From Thalassotalea insulae (GTDB lineage: Bacteria; Pseudomonadota; Gammaproteobacteria; Enterobacterales; Alteromonadaceae): 64,000 nt of DNA. Where the stretch lies: contig NZ_BSST01000001.1 in assembly GCF_030161395.1 (NCBI RefSeq), forward strand, positions 248,001 to 312,000, given 5' to 3'. A model generated the notes under the pieces. It worked only from the letters and a program-made list of their open reading frames with translations, searched no databases and was not told the DNA's origin. A program made the translations under genes and the position numbers. Shown here in pieces: positions 1 to 8,837 of this stretch. Positions within the stretch are counted from its first letter, which is position 1. Every line of letters starts with the position of its first letter.

Positions 1-380
1 CTGGCTCAGCGCTGAATGTGATTAAAGACGTTCCACGAACGTTAAGCCGCGAATGGTGTAAATTTCGTTATTATCTGCCACGCGCTGCCGGCTTTTTTAT
101 CTTGTACTGGCTATTACCTGTAATAGGTCAGGTGTTATGGTTTCTGTTTCTTGCCTGGATGATGGCAGTACAATATAAAGACTACGCTTTTGACAATCAC
201 AAGATTAATTTTGATGAAATGAAAATTGCATTAAAACAACACAAAGGATTAAGCTACAGTTTTGGTATTGCGGTTGCGATATTTTCCATGCTCCCTATTA
301 TCAACCTTGTCGTGATGCCAGTAGCCATTTGTGGCGCAACTGCCCTTTGGGTGGATCACTATCGCCACGATTATCAATAA
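1..380 (+). CDS. cysZ: Sulfate transport protein CysZ, C-terminal part (5' end outside window)
   Basis: Inner-membrane protein of the CysZ/EI24 family, which mediates sulfate uptake for cysteine synthesis. The reading frame is already open at the left edge (in frame from base 3), so this is the C-terminal half of a protein usually near 250 residues. The visible part carries the family signatures KDVPRTLSREWCKF, LPRAAGFFILYW, YPFDNHK-like YAFDNHK and the closing PVAICGATALWVDHYR, with two hydrophobic segments. A GTG at base 18 is an internal valine, not a start. The match to E. coli CysZ is from memory but extends over the whole visible stretch. Confidence 0.9.
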   Translation, partial: GSALNVIKDVPRTLSREWCKFRYYLPRAAGFFILYWLLPVIGQVLWFLFLAWMMAVQYKDYAFDNHKINFDEMKIALKQHKGLSYSFGIAVAIFSMLPIINLVVMPVAICGATALWVDHYRHDYQ

Positions 381-439
381 CGGATTGCATTCAATAAAAA
401 TGGATACATACTGAGACTATGACCAATGGAGTATGCTTT

Positions 440-799
440 ATGAGAAATATAACCAAACAGATGATAACAAGCTCTACTAACTTACTGCTTGTCATTGCAA
501 TCGCGATTTCAGCATCGGCATCTGCCGAACAATCCCCAGAGAATTTTACCATCGCTTATTTAGATGATGCTAAGTTATTCGCCGAATTTACCGATGAATT
601 ACCCGCAGTAATTAATTATTTCACCCAGCACAATGAACAGGAAATCATTGATTTTTATCAACAAAAATATGGTGAACCATCCCGTTCCGAAATGAAACGA
701 GGACGTTTAACCTTATATTTTAATAAAGATAATCAAGCGCTTAGAGTTATCATTTCCAAACAAGGTAATCGCTACCAGGTCGACGCCCTGCGCCAATAA
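440..799 (+). CDS. Small exported protein of unknown function
   Basis: I do not recognise this 119-residue protein. An N-terminal hydrophobic stretch (LLLVIAIAISASASA) followed by AEQ looks like a Sec signal peptide with a cleavage site near ASA-EQ, so the mature protein of about 90 residues should be periplasmic. It is mixed alpha/beta in appearance, with YLDDAKLFAEF and LTLYFNKDNQALRVII blocks. The start at 440 is preferred over an in-frame ATG at 419 because GGAG lies 8 bases before it and the signal peptide then begins normally. It stands alone after cysZ and ends just before a strong hairpin terminator. Confidence 0.7.
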   Translation: MRNITKQMITSSTNLLLVIAIAISASASAEQSPENFTIAYLDDAKLFAEFTDELPAVINYFTQHNEQEIIDFYQQKYGEPSRSEMKRGRLTLYFNKDNQALRVIISKQGNRYQVDALRQ

Positions 800-815
800 C
801 ATTAACTCCTTTAAT

Positions 816-843
816 AAAAGGCTATGAACAGGCATAGCCTTTT
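816..843. terminator. Bidirectional intrinsic terminator
   Basis: A perfect 11-bp inverted repeat (AAAAGGCTATG / CATAGCCTTTT) with a 6-base loop and T-runs on both sides. It lies between the converging exported-protein gene and the YCII gene and can serve both. Confidence 0.85.
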
Positions 844-856
844 ACTTAAAAAACGA

Positions 857-1144
857 CTAATTCACTAAAAAATCTAACGCTGCGATTGATTTGCTTGGTG
901 TAAACTCTGTTACCAGATAGTCTGCGACACCCGCCAGGGCAAAAGGGTCTTGGGCTAAGATAGCATCCAGTTCTGCCCGCGAATTTAAGTTAACCAAAAT
1001 CACGCCTCCTGTTCTAGGCTCTTTACGACCAGAAAGCAAAAAAATACGCTGTTGATAATAGTGTTCTAAATAATCAACATGAGCAGATAAATGCTTATCT
1101 ACTTCATTTAAATCAGCAGTATAAGTTAATGACACAATAAACAT
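857..1144 (-). CDS. YCII-family protein
   Basis: A 95-residue protein of the YCII fold (ferredoxin-like alpha/beta barrel, related to muconolactone isomerase). Members are small cytosolic proteins whose reactions are mostly unknown. Visible features are the opening strand MFIVSLTY, a conserved HVDYLEHYY helix, SGRKEPRTGGVILV, and a closing ...DPFALAGVADYLVTEF block typical of the family (the D and F/G region near the presumed active site). The start is placed at 1144, where AAGGA precedes the ATG; a longer in-frame reading to 1201 would add an atypical 19-residue extension. It lies downstream of the S9 peptidase gene but is separated from it by a terminator. Confidence 0.8.
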   Translation of the reverse strand: MFIVSLTYTADLNEVDKHLSAHVDYLEHYYQQRIFLLSGRKEPRTGGVILVNLNSRAELDAILAQDPFALAGVADYLVTEFTPSKSIAALDFLVN

Positions 1145-1186
1145 GGGGGATCCTTTATACCTTAATATCGGTATTAATGTGCAATA

Positions 1187-1230
1187 TAAAAGCTGTCTCA
1201 ACTATATGTTGCATAAGCGTTGCGACAGCT
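1187..1230 (-). terminator. Intrinsic terminator of the S9 peptidase gene
   Basis: Read on the minus strand, AGCTGTCGCAAC pairs with GTTGAGACAGCT (11 of 12 bp, 16-base loop), followed by TTTTAT. It lies directly after the stop codon of the peptidase gene. Confidence 0.7.
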
Positions 1231-1242
1231 AATAATGGGAAG

Positions 1243-3789
1243 TTATAAAGTACTTTCAAACAATTTATATATTCGACGATATTCATTTAACCAAGAGCTG
1301 GGCTGAACAAAGCCATGAGGCTCTACAGGGTATATAGCGGTTTCAAAGTCCTGTTTTTCCAGCTCGATCAAGCGCTGTACTAAACGCACCGTGTCCTGAA
1401 AAAACACATTATCATCCACCATAGGCGCATTAATTAATAACGGTTTAGTTAAGCCTTCGGCAAAATAAATCGGCGAACTTCTGCGATATGCTATGGCATC
1501 ATCTGCCGGGGTATTCAAGATATTTGAGGTATATCCATGATTATAATACGCCCAATCTGACACCAGACGCAAAGCTGAGCCACAAGCAAACAAATCAGGT
1601 TCGGTAAACATTGACATTAACGTTAAGAAACCGCCATACGAACCACCATATGTGCCAACTCGTTGTGGATCAACGTTAGCGTTTTCCACTAACCAGTTAA
1701 CCCCATCACGCATATCTTCGACTTCAGGTTTACCCATATGACGATAAATCGCGGTACGCCAATCACGGCCATAACCTTTTGACGCTCGGTAATCCATATC
1801 GATCACAACATAACCTTGCTGTACCAGCATGCTATGAAACATAAATTCTCGAAAATACCCCGACCAGCCAAGGTGAGCATTTTGCAAATAACCGGCTCCG
1901 TGGCTAAACATCACAGCACGATTTTTATCAACTTGCTGATCATAATTTTTGGGTAAATAAACACGAGAGTAAATTGGCGCATTTTGCTTAGAAGACGGTA
2001 TTGCAACAACGCTTGGTGCCACCCAAGGCATTGCCAGAAACTGCTCAGACACTGTATGAGTAAGACGTTCAGCTTCACTATTACCCGTTAATGATTGCAG
2101 ATAAAGCTCTGGTGGCATAGTCACAGTAGAATGTTCAATCAATAATTTAGACTCATCAGGGCTTAAGGCATAGTTATTCATGCCCCCTAAATCCGTTAAC
2201 GCTGTCATTGCGCCAGAGTTTGCGTCAATACGGTAAATTTCATAGAGGCCGGGATGCTTTTTATTCGCTTTGGCAATAAAAGATGAATGATCTTTTACTA
2301 AAGTGAGCTCGCTCACTTCAAATGCCCCTTGCGTCAGTTTTTTCGCTTTCCCTGTGAGTGATTTACTATATAAATGTGAATAACCTGATTCTTCTGACAG
2401 ATAATAAAGCCCTTGCTCTAACCAGCCGAATTCATTAAAGTTCCAGTTTATCCAAGCATCATCATGTAATCTATGTTGATTCACCAGTTTGTTTTCTAAT
2501 AAATTAACTGTGGTCAACCATCGATCTTTATTGTCCCAGGCTTCGAGCATTATCGCTACTTGCTTACCCTGCGGGTGCCATTTAATCGGCTGATACGTTT
2601 GCATGACATGAATGTTGCGTGGCGCTTTTTTACTTTGATAGTGCTTGCCCTGTTGAGCGTAGTTTTCTGTTTTAACCGCCGCTAAAACATCTTGATCATA
2701 GCCTGGTAGGCTATCGTAACTTAACGCAAACTGTTGTCCGCTTTTTAAATCCAGCAAATACAAAGCTTCTTGATATTGACGATTGTTTGCTACACGCGCA
2801 CGAGCTTTTTGTGCCTTAATATTGGCGTCTTTCGCAATATAATTTGGCATAATATCACTGGCAGCACTGCGCGCTTTATTATCTGTCACGCTGACAATTA
2901 ATTTATCACCATTTGGGGATAAACTCGCGTGCACTACCCGCTTATTCTGTCCGAGATAAAACTCAGTTTGAGTAACCGTTTTATTTGCCGCTTTTAATCT
3001 TTGCTGTTCTCTGTCTGTTAGCTGTTTATTGCGTTGTTGCTTGGCAATATAAGCAATTAGTTGCCGCTGCTCACTTGCCAGATAGCTTTCAGTCGCTTGC
3101 TTTTCTCTTGGCTGATCTTGCATTTTCAAGCTGGCAAGTTCTTTTATTTGATTAGCCTGAATATCCAATGCAAAAAATTTATCTCCCACCCGATAAGCAA
3201 CATCGCCGTTAGTTAAAAACATGACATCGCTTTCAGCGGCCGAGGTATAGGTCAACTGTTTGACCTTGCCTGTCCTTAAGTCTTTAATAAAGACATTGCC
3301 TTCAAATACATACACAGCCTGAGTACCAGCTAGATTATTAACGGCCTCTTTATCTGCTACCTGATGTAATGTCGCCAGTGATACTTTTTCTGCTCCTTTA
3401 TCGCCATTAATTGCTTGCTGATAAAGATCTCTTAATTGATTACCCTGCTGTTTTTGTCGATAAAAAATACTCTTGCTATCTGCTCCCCAATACCAGCTTT
3501 CAGGTGCACGACCGATCCAATCTGGATCCGCCATAATTTGCTCTAAGGTAATGTTAACCTCGCCATTAGCCAGTTCAGTCGGTATTAGGGTCGACTTAGG
3601 CATCACTTTAGGAATGACTTGTTTAACTGTAGTTGGTTGAGTTTCCTGAGCTAGCGCCAATTGTTTATCCGCTACTGACGATTGCTCTGTTGAATCTAAA
3701 ACGCTTTCAGCGCTTTGTTCTCCAGTAGTACTTACGCAGCCTAATAACACCATACTGATGACACCAGCAATAATATTCTTTTTCATCAT
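1243..3789 (-). CDS. S9-family prolyl oligopeptidase-like lipoprotein
   Basis: An 848-residue serine peptidase of the S9 (dipeptidyl peptidase IV/prolyl oligopeptidase) clan. The N-terminus MMKKNIIAGVISMVLLGC is a lipoprotein signal with lipobox LLGC, so the enzyme should be anchored in an envelope membrane. Residues of roughly 90-580 have the repetitive strand pattern of the beta-propeller that filters peptide substrates; the C-terminal alpha/beta hydrolase domain carries the triad: Ser717 in GGSYGGF, Asp792 in VDDN and His825 in EPHGF. The likely role is cleavage of (often proline-containing) peptides in the periplasm for nutrition. Monocistronic, with its own terminator. Exact specificity cannot be told. 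Confidence 0.88.
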   Translation of the reverse strand: MMKKNIIAGVISMVLLGCVSTTGEQSAESVLDSTEQSSVADKQLALAQETQPTTVKQVIPKVMPKSTLIPTELANGEVNITLEQIMADPDWIGRAPESWYWGADSKSIFYRQKQQGNQLRDLYQQAINGDKGAEKVSLATLHQVADKEAVNNLAGTQAVYVFEGNVFIKDLRTGKVKQLTYTSAAESDVMFLTNGDVAYRVGDKFFALDIQANQIKELASLKMQDQPREKQATESYLASEQRQLIAYIAKQQRNKQLTDREQQRLKAANKTVTQTEFYLGQNKRVVHASLSPNGDKLIVSVTDNKARSAASDIMPNYIAKDANIKAQKARARVANNRQYQEALYLLDLKSGQQFALSYDSLPGYDQDVLAAVKTENYAQQGKHYQSKKAPRNIHVMQTYQPIKWHPQGKQVAIMLEAWDNKDRWLTTVNLLENKLVNQHRLHDDAWINWNFNEFGWLEQGLYYLSEESGYSHLYSKSLTGKAKKLTQGAFEVSELTLVKDHSSFIAKANKKHPGLYEIYRIDANSGAMTALTDLGGMNNYALSPDESKLLIEHSTVTMPPELYLQSLTGNSEAERLTHTVSEQFLAMPWVAPSVVAIPSSKQNAPIYSRVYLPKNYDQQVDKNRAVMFSHGAGYLQNAHLGWSGYFREFMFHSMLVQQGYVVIDMDYRASKGYGRDWRTAIYRHMGKPEVEDMRDGVNWLVENANVDPQRVGTYGGSYGGFLTLMSMFTEPDLFACGSALRLVSDWAYYNHGYTSNILNTPADDAIAYRRSSPIYFAEGLTKPLLINAPMVDDNVFFQDTVRLVQRLIELEKQDFETAIYPVEPHGFVQPSSWLNEYRRIYKLFESTL

Positions 3790-3967
3790 ACCGATATTTT
3801 TTCTAATAATATTGAGAGCTTAGGCCGTCTTTTATACTGCGAGACGGAACATTTTACAACGTGCTATAAGAGATTAGTTAAAGAAAATATGTCATTAATT
3901 CCATACATAAATGATACCTAGGCATCCTGTTAGTTAAAATTTTCTGCGATCGGCGGCTACTTTCTGC

Positions 3968-3973
3968 TATAAT
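3968..3973 (+). promoter_or_regulatory. Putative -10 box of ygiQ
   Basis: A perfect TATAAT followed by a GC-rich CGCGCG discriminator, about 70 bases before the ygiQ start. The -35 region is not obvious. The same TATAATCGCGCG string precedes ybiT at 6444. GC-rich discriminators are typical of promoters under stringent control; that reading is inference. Confidence 0.55.
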
Positions 3974-4044
3974 CGCGCGTCCTGTGGCAGGCAGGGCCAA
4001 AGTAACTCAACCAACTTAACTAGCAAGAGTAATTAGCCATTAAT

Positions 4045-6318
4045 ATGATCAGCACCCAAGCTCAGACCGCGTTATTTGACTATCCAAAATATTGGGCAGA
4101 ATGCTATGGCAGCGCGCCATTTTTGCCGATGTCGCGTAAAGAAATGGATATTTTAGGCTGGGATAGCTGCGATATTATTCTGGTGACTGGTGACGCTTAT
4201 GTCGATCACCCAAGTTTTGGTATGGCAGTGATTGGCCGTATGTTGGAAGCTCAAGGGTTTCGTGTTGGTATTATTGCCCAGCCAGACTGGCATTCAAAAG
4301 ATGCCTTTATGACCTTAGGGCAACCGAATTTATTTTTCGGCGTCACTGCAGGCAATATGGACTCGATGATCAATCGCTATACCGCAGAACGACGTATCCG
4401 ACACGACGATGCCTACACGCCAAATAATGAAGGCGGCAAACGACCAGATCGTGCGGTGACTGTTTATACTCAACGCTGTAAAGAAGCCTATAAAGGAGTG
4501 CCGGTGATCATCGGCGGGATTGAAGCAAGCTTACGCCGCATCGCTCATTACGATTACTGGTCAGATAAAGTCAGACGCTCAGTATTATTTGATGCCAAAG
4601 CGGATTTACTGGTCTATGGCAATGCCGAACGCCCATTAATTGAAATCGCTCATCGTATCGCCAAAGGTGAAGAGATAACAAACATTACCGACGTCAGGGG
4701 GAGTGCCTTTATTACTAAGCAGCCTCTGGCGAACTGGCAAGGCATAGATTCCCGCTCTATCGATAAACCAGGCAAAATAGATCCTATTGCTAACCCGTAT
4801 CAGGAAATCACTGCAACTAGTTGTCAGCAATCGAGCAGTGAAGATGAGGTGGCAGCACAAGATATCACTAAAACACCACAAGTGATCCAGCTTTCTCAGC
4901 ACAGAAATAAAAGCTGGGCACAAAAAAACAAACCTTGGCTGACCACTTATATTAATTTGCCAACTTACGAACAAGTAAAAGATAATAAGATACTGTACGC
5001 CCATGCTTCACGCATTTTTCATCAGGAGGTTAACCCAACCTCGGCGAAACCTTTAATGCAGCGCCACGGTGATCGCAGTATCTGGCTCAACCCACCGGCG
5101 ATACCATTAAGCGAACAAGAAATGGACGGTGTTTTCGGCCTGCCCTATCAACGGGTACCACATCCAAGTTATGGTAAAGCGAAAATTCCCGCTTATGACA
5201 TGATCAAAACGTCAATTAATATTATGCGAGGTTGTTTTGGCGGCTGTACTTTCTGTTCAATTACCGAACACGAAGGCCGTATCATCCAAAGCCGTTCAGA
5301 AGATTCTATTATTCAAGAAATCGAAGATATCAAGCAAAAAGTGCCAGGCTTTACCGGAGTGATTTCAGATCTCGGCGGCCCAACTGCCAATATGTATCAA
5401 TTGCGCTGTAAAAGTGAAAAAGCGGAGGCTACCTGTCGTAAGCCCTCTTGCGTTTGGCCAACTATTTGTGGTCACTTAGATACCGACCATACGCCAACCA
5501 TTAACTTATATCGCCGAGCTCGTAAGGTAAAAGGCATTAAAAAAGTACTAATTGCCTCTGGCGTGCGTTATGACCTGGCAATTGAAGATCCTGATTATGT
5601 TAAAGAACTAGTGACACACCATGTGGGTGGTTATTTAAAGATTGCTCCAGAACATACCGAACAAGGGCCATTAAACAAAATGATGAAGCCAGGTATGGGT
5701 AGCTATGACAAATTTAAGCAAATGTTTGATCATTACTCTAAACAGGCAGGTAAAAAGCAGTATTTGATCCCGTACTTTATTTCCGCCCACCCTGGGACCT
5801 CAGATATCGATATGGTCAATCTTGCGCTATGGCTGAAAAAACATGATTTTAAACTGGATCAGGTACAGAACTTTTATCCGTCGCCATTGGCAAATGCAAC
5901 CACGCTGTATCACACAGAAATCAATTCGTTAAAAAATATCAAAAAAGATAGTGAAAGTATTACCGTACCTAAAGGCACCATTCAACGTCGTCTGCATAAA
6001 GCGATTTTACGTTATCACGATCCCGCAAATTGGCCAATGATACGTGAAGCCTTAACTAAATTAGGATTGGCACGAAAGCTAATTGGCACTAAACCTGAGT
6101 GCTTAGTACCACCAGCTTCCCGTACTGAGCAAGCTCATCAGCATTACAAAAAAGGTGGTAAAGGAAAAAATAATGCGCAAGGTTTTAAAACCTCACCGGG
6201 ACAACAACGCACTCATGGTTATGGTAAAAAACCAAGATCCGAAGGAAAACCTGGATTAACACGCTTTAGCGAAAATCAATTCACTAAATCCAAGCAACGG
6301 AATAATAAAAAAGATTAA
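4045..6318 (+). CDS. ygiQ: YgiQ-family radical SAM protein
   Basis: A 757-residue member of the YgiQ family, radical S-adenosylmethionine proteins with an N-terminal YgiQ domain and an extended C-terminus. The [4Fe-4S]/SAM motif CX3CX2C is at Cys397, Cys401 and Cys404 (CFGGCTFC). The N-terminus (FLPMSRKEMDILGWD, TGDAYVDHPSFG) is characteristic, as are the GGIEASLRRIAHYDYWSDK and KIAPEHTE blocks. The last 60 or so residues are low-complexity and rich in Lys, Gly and Gln, suggesting a disordered or RNA-binding tail. Its substrate is unknown. The coordinates fit the usual length of about 700-760. The ATG is 17 bases after a GAGTAA ribosome-binding region; no better start is visible. Confidence 0.92.
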   Translation: MISTQAQTALFDYPKYWAECYGSAPFLPMSRKEMDILGWDSCDIILVTGDAYVDHPSFGMAVIGRMLEAQGFRVGIIAQPDWHSKDAFMTLGQPNLFFGVTAGNMDSMINRYTAERRIRHDDAYTPNNEGGKRPDRAVTVYTQRCKEAYKGVPVIIGGIEASLRRIAHYDYWSDKVRRSVLFDAKADLLVYGNAERPLIEIAHRIAKGEEITNITDVRGSAFITKQPLANWQGIDSRSIDKPGKIDPIANPYQEITATSCQQSSSEDEVAAQDITKTPQVIQLSQHRNKSWAQKNKPWLTTYINLPTYEQVKDNKILYAHASRIFHQEVNPTSAKPLMQRHGDRSIWLNPPAIPLSEQEMDGVFGLPYQRVPHPSYGKAKIPAYDMIKTSINIMRGCFGGCTFCSITEHEGRIIQSRSEDSIIQEIEDIKQKVPGFTGVISDLGGPTANMYQLRCKSEKAEATCRKPSCVWPTICGHLDTDHTPTINLYRRARKVKGIKKVLIASGVRYDLAIEDPDYVKELVTHHVGGYLKIAPEHTEQGPLNKMMKPGMGSYDKFKQMFDHYSKQAGKKQYLIPYFISAHPGTSDIDMVNLALWLKKHDFKLDQVQNFYPSPLANATTLYHTEINSLKNIKKDSESITVPKGTIQRRLHKAILRYHDPANWPMIREALTKLGLARKLIGTKPECLVPPASRTEQAHQHYKKGGKGKNNAQGFKTSPGQQRTHGYGKKPRSEGKPGLTRFSENQFTKSKQRNNKKD

Positions 6319-6443
6319 CTGACGATATTGCTTATTAAAGGTTATTAACAACAAAGTCCAAAAGATATTTACAGCAAATTGATTAGTCCGTGTTGATCAA
6401 TCGATTGACCAAATTGGTATTATCAATACAGCGCGCCATCAGG

Positions 6444-6449
6444 TATAAT
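6444..6449 (+). promoter_or_regulatory. Putative -10 box of ybiT
   Basis: TATAAT followed by CGCGCG, 34 bases before the ybiT start codon, identical over 12 bases to the promoter core before ygiQ. Confidence 0.55.
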
Positions 6450-6482
6450 CGCGCGCAAATTTTATTAAGGTAATTTTTATAC

Positions 6483-8069
6483 ATGCTAAGCGCAAACAAC
6501 ATCACCCAGCAATTTGGTGCCAAGCCACTTTTTGAAAACATTTCACAAAAATTTGGCGGCGGTAACCGCTACGGTTTAATCGGCGCTAATGGCTGTGGTA
6601 AATCCACCTTTATGAAAATATTAGGCAGCGACTTAGAGCCAACATCTGGCAATGTCAGCTTAGACCCAAATGAACGTATCGGTAAATTACGCCAAGACCA
6701 ATTTGCCTTTGAAGACTATTCAGTAGTTGATACCGTGATCATAGGTCACACTGAATTATGGGCGGTAAAAGAAGAACGCGATCGCATCTATGCCTTACCT
6801 GAAATGAGTGAAGAAGATGGCATGCGCGTCGGTGATCTAGAATCACAATATGCCGAAATGGATGGCTACAGCGCAGAAAGTCGTGCCGGTGAATTATTAA
6901 TGGGCGTTGGCATTCCAGTAGAGCAACACTATGGCAAAATGAGTGATATCGCGCCTGGTTGGAAACTACGTGTGTTACTTGCTCAGGCGCTGTTTTCAGA
7001 TCCTGATATTTTGTTACTTGACGAACCAACCAACAACCTGGACATTCATACCATTAAATGGCTCGAAGATACCTTAAATGAACGTGACTCCACCATGATC
7101 ATCATCTCGCATGATAGACACTTCTTAAATTCTGTTTGTAGTCATATGGCAGACTTAGATTATGGTGAATTGCGAGTTTATCCAGGTAACTATGATGAAT
7201 ATATGTTGGCCGCAACTCAAGCTCGCGCTCGCTTAATGGCAGATAATGCCAAGAAAAAAGCACAAATTTCTGAACTCCAATCGTTTGTTGCCCGCTTCTC
7301 GGCTAACGCTTCAAAAGCAAAACAGGCAACCTCTCGTGCTAAGCAAATTGATAAAATTCAATTAGAAGAAGTAAAAGCGTCAAGCCGAGTTAATCCGTTT
7401 ATTCGCTTTGAACAAGAGAAGCAATTATTTAGAAATGTGATTGAAATCGAAAACCTTAATAAAAGCTTCGATAACAATCAGGTGCTAAATAACATCAATT
7501 TGATGGCAGAAGTCGGTGAACGCATTGCCGTAATTGGTGAAAACGGTGTTGGTAAAACTACGTTTTTACGTACCTTAATGGGTGAGTTAGCACCTGATAG
7601 CGGTGAAGTAAAATGGTCAGAAAATCATAACATTGGCTATTATGCCCAAGATCATGCCCACGAATTTGAACAGGATATGACCTTGTTTGACTGGATGAGC
7701 CAATGGCGTAAAGAAGGCGATGATGAGCAAGTAGTGCGTGGTTACTTAGGTCGCTTACTATTCTCTGCCGACGATATCAAAAAGTCAGTAAAAGTGCTTT
7801 CTGGGGGTGAACAAGGCCGGATGTTATTTGGTAAGTTAATGATGCAAAAGCCTAACATTTTGGTTATGGATGAACCGACCAACCATTTAGATATGGAATC
7901 GATTGAATCCCTTAATATGGCATTAGAGAAATTTGACGGATCGTTAATTTTTGTTTCTCATGATCGCGAATTTGTCTCCAGTTTGGCAACCCGTATTATT
8001 GAAATTAAAGATAATAGCTATGTTGACTTTGCCGGCACTTACGATGAATATCTAGCTTCGCAAGATTAA
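6483..8069 (+). CDS. ybiT: ABC-F family ATPase YbiT
   Basis: A 528-residue soluble ABC-F protein with two nucleotide-binding domains and no membrane segments; E. coli YbiT is about 530 residues. ABC-F proteins bind the ribosomal E site and relieve stalled or sequence-problematic translation. Visible motifs: Walker A GANGCGKST near residue 35-43 and GENGVGKTT near 353-361; Walker B LLLDEPTNNLD and ILVMDEPTNHLD; ABC signature in the second half as LSGGEQGR. In the first half the signature region reads IAPGWKLR, matching the degenerate form seen in YbiT. The lysine-rich linker with repeated SKAKQATSRAKQ is the family's interdomain arm. It is followed by a strong terminator. Confidence 0.92.
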   Translation: MLSANNITQQFGAKPLFENISQKFGGGNRYGLIGANGCGKSTFMKILGSDLEPTSGNVSLDPNERIGKLRQDQFAFEDYSVVDTVIIGHTELWAVKEERDRIYALPEMSEEDGMRVGDLESQYAEMDGYSAESRAGELLMGVGIPVEQHYGKMSDIAPGWKLRVLLAQALFSDPDILLLDEPTNNLDIHTIKWLEDTLNERDSTMIIISHDRHFLNSVCSHMADLDYGELRVYPGNYDEYMLAATQARARLMADNAKKKAQISELQSFVARFSANASKAKQATSRAKQIDKIQLEEVKASSRVNPFIRFEQEKQLFRNVIEIENLNKSFDNNQVLNNINLMAEVGERIAVIGENGVGKTTFLRTLMGELAPDSGEVKWSENHNIGYYAQDHAHEFEQDMTLFDWMSQWRKEGDDEQVVRGYLGRLLFSADDIKKSVKVLSGGEQGRMLFGKLMMQKPNILVMDEPTNHLDMESIESLNMALEKFDGSLIFVSHDREFVSSLATRIIEIKDNSYVDFAGTYDEYLASQD

Positions 8070-8083
8070 CCAGGCACAAAATG

Positions 8084-8115
8084 AAGACTCGATATCAGAT
8101 ATCGAGTCTTATTTT
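8084..8115 (+). terminator. Intrinsic terminator after ybiT
   Basis: A perfect 12-bp inverted repeat (AAGACTCGATAT / ATATCGAGTCTT) with a 3-base loop, then TATTTT. It sits immediately before the next start codon. Confidence 0.85.
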
Positions 8116-8121
8116 AATATA

Positions 8122-8760
8122 ATGAAAAACAAACACTTCGACCAAAACGCTCAGCAAACACTCAATAACATCATTAAATTACGCCGCGATATTCGTGGTA
8201 ATAACTTTCTCAACACGCCGATTGCCGAAGATGTCTTAGAAAAAATTTTAGCCTCTGCGTCATTAGCACCTTCTGTAGGTTACTCACAGCCCTGGGAAAT
8301 GGTGTTGATCACCGACCAAAAGATCAAGCAACAAATCGTCGCAAACCATCAACAAGAAAATCAACGCGCTAAAGCCCTGTTTAGCGATGAAAAGCAGCAA
8401 CAGTATGCACAATTAAAGCTTGAAGGAATTATCGAAGCACCGATCAATATCGCGGTATTTTATCAGCCAGAAAATGGTCCGGTATTAGGACAACATTCGA
8501 TGCCAGAAATGGGCGAATATTCGGTAGTTTGTGCCATTCAAAATATGTGGTTAACCGCTAGAGCGCATAATATTGGTCTTGGCTGGGTTAGTATTTTAGA
8601 TCCTGACGTAGTAAAAGAAATTCTCAACGCCCCAGCAACAAATAAACTGATCGGTTATTTATGTATAGGTCATGTCAAAGAGTTTCTCGATAGACCTGAG
8701 TTAGAATTAATCAATTGGCGACAAAAAAAGACACTGGCGATTTATCAAAACAGCTATTAA
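8122..8760 (+). CDS. bluB: 5,6-dimethylbenzimidazole synthase (BluB-type nitroreductase fold)
   Basis: A 212-residue flavoprotein of the nitroreductase superfamily. BluB uses O2 to fragment FMNH2 and release 5,6-dimethylbenzimidazole, the lower ligand of vitamin B12. Signs that favour BluB over a general nitroreductase: the opening LRRDIRGNNF, LASASLAPSVGYSQPWEMVLI, the AHNIGLGWVSILDP stretch and the closing YLCIGHVKEFLDRPELELINW, a BluB hallmark. The start follows the ybiT terminator by only a few bases, so the promoter is presumably inside the terminator region or the gene is read through. No other cobalamin genes are in the window, so it could serve uptake and remodelling of cobinamides encoded elsewhere. 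Another nitroreductase activity remains possible. Confidence 0.78.
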   Translation: MKNKHFDQNAQQTLNNIIKLRRDIRGNNFLNTPIAEDVLEKILASASLAPSVGYSQPWEMVLITDQKIKQQIVANHQQENQRAKALFSDEKQQQYAQLKLEGIIEAPINIAVFYQPENGPVLGQHSMPEMGEYSVVCAIQNMWLTARAHNIGLGWVSILDPDVVKEILNAPATNKLIGYLCIGHVKEFLDRPELELINWRQKKTLAIYQNSY

Positions 8761-8837
8761 TCGCATTTAAATTAAATTTCAAATAACAACAAATACCCGT
8801 ATAATCATGCCACTATAATCTATATGCAGATACACAA

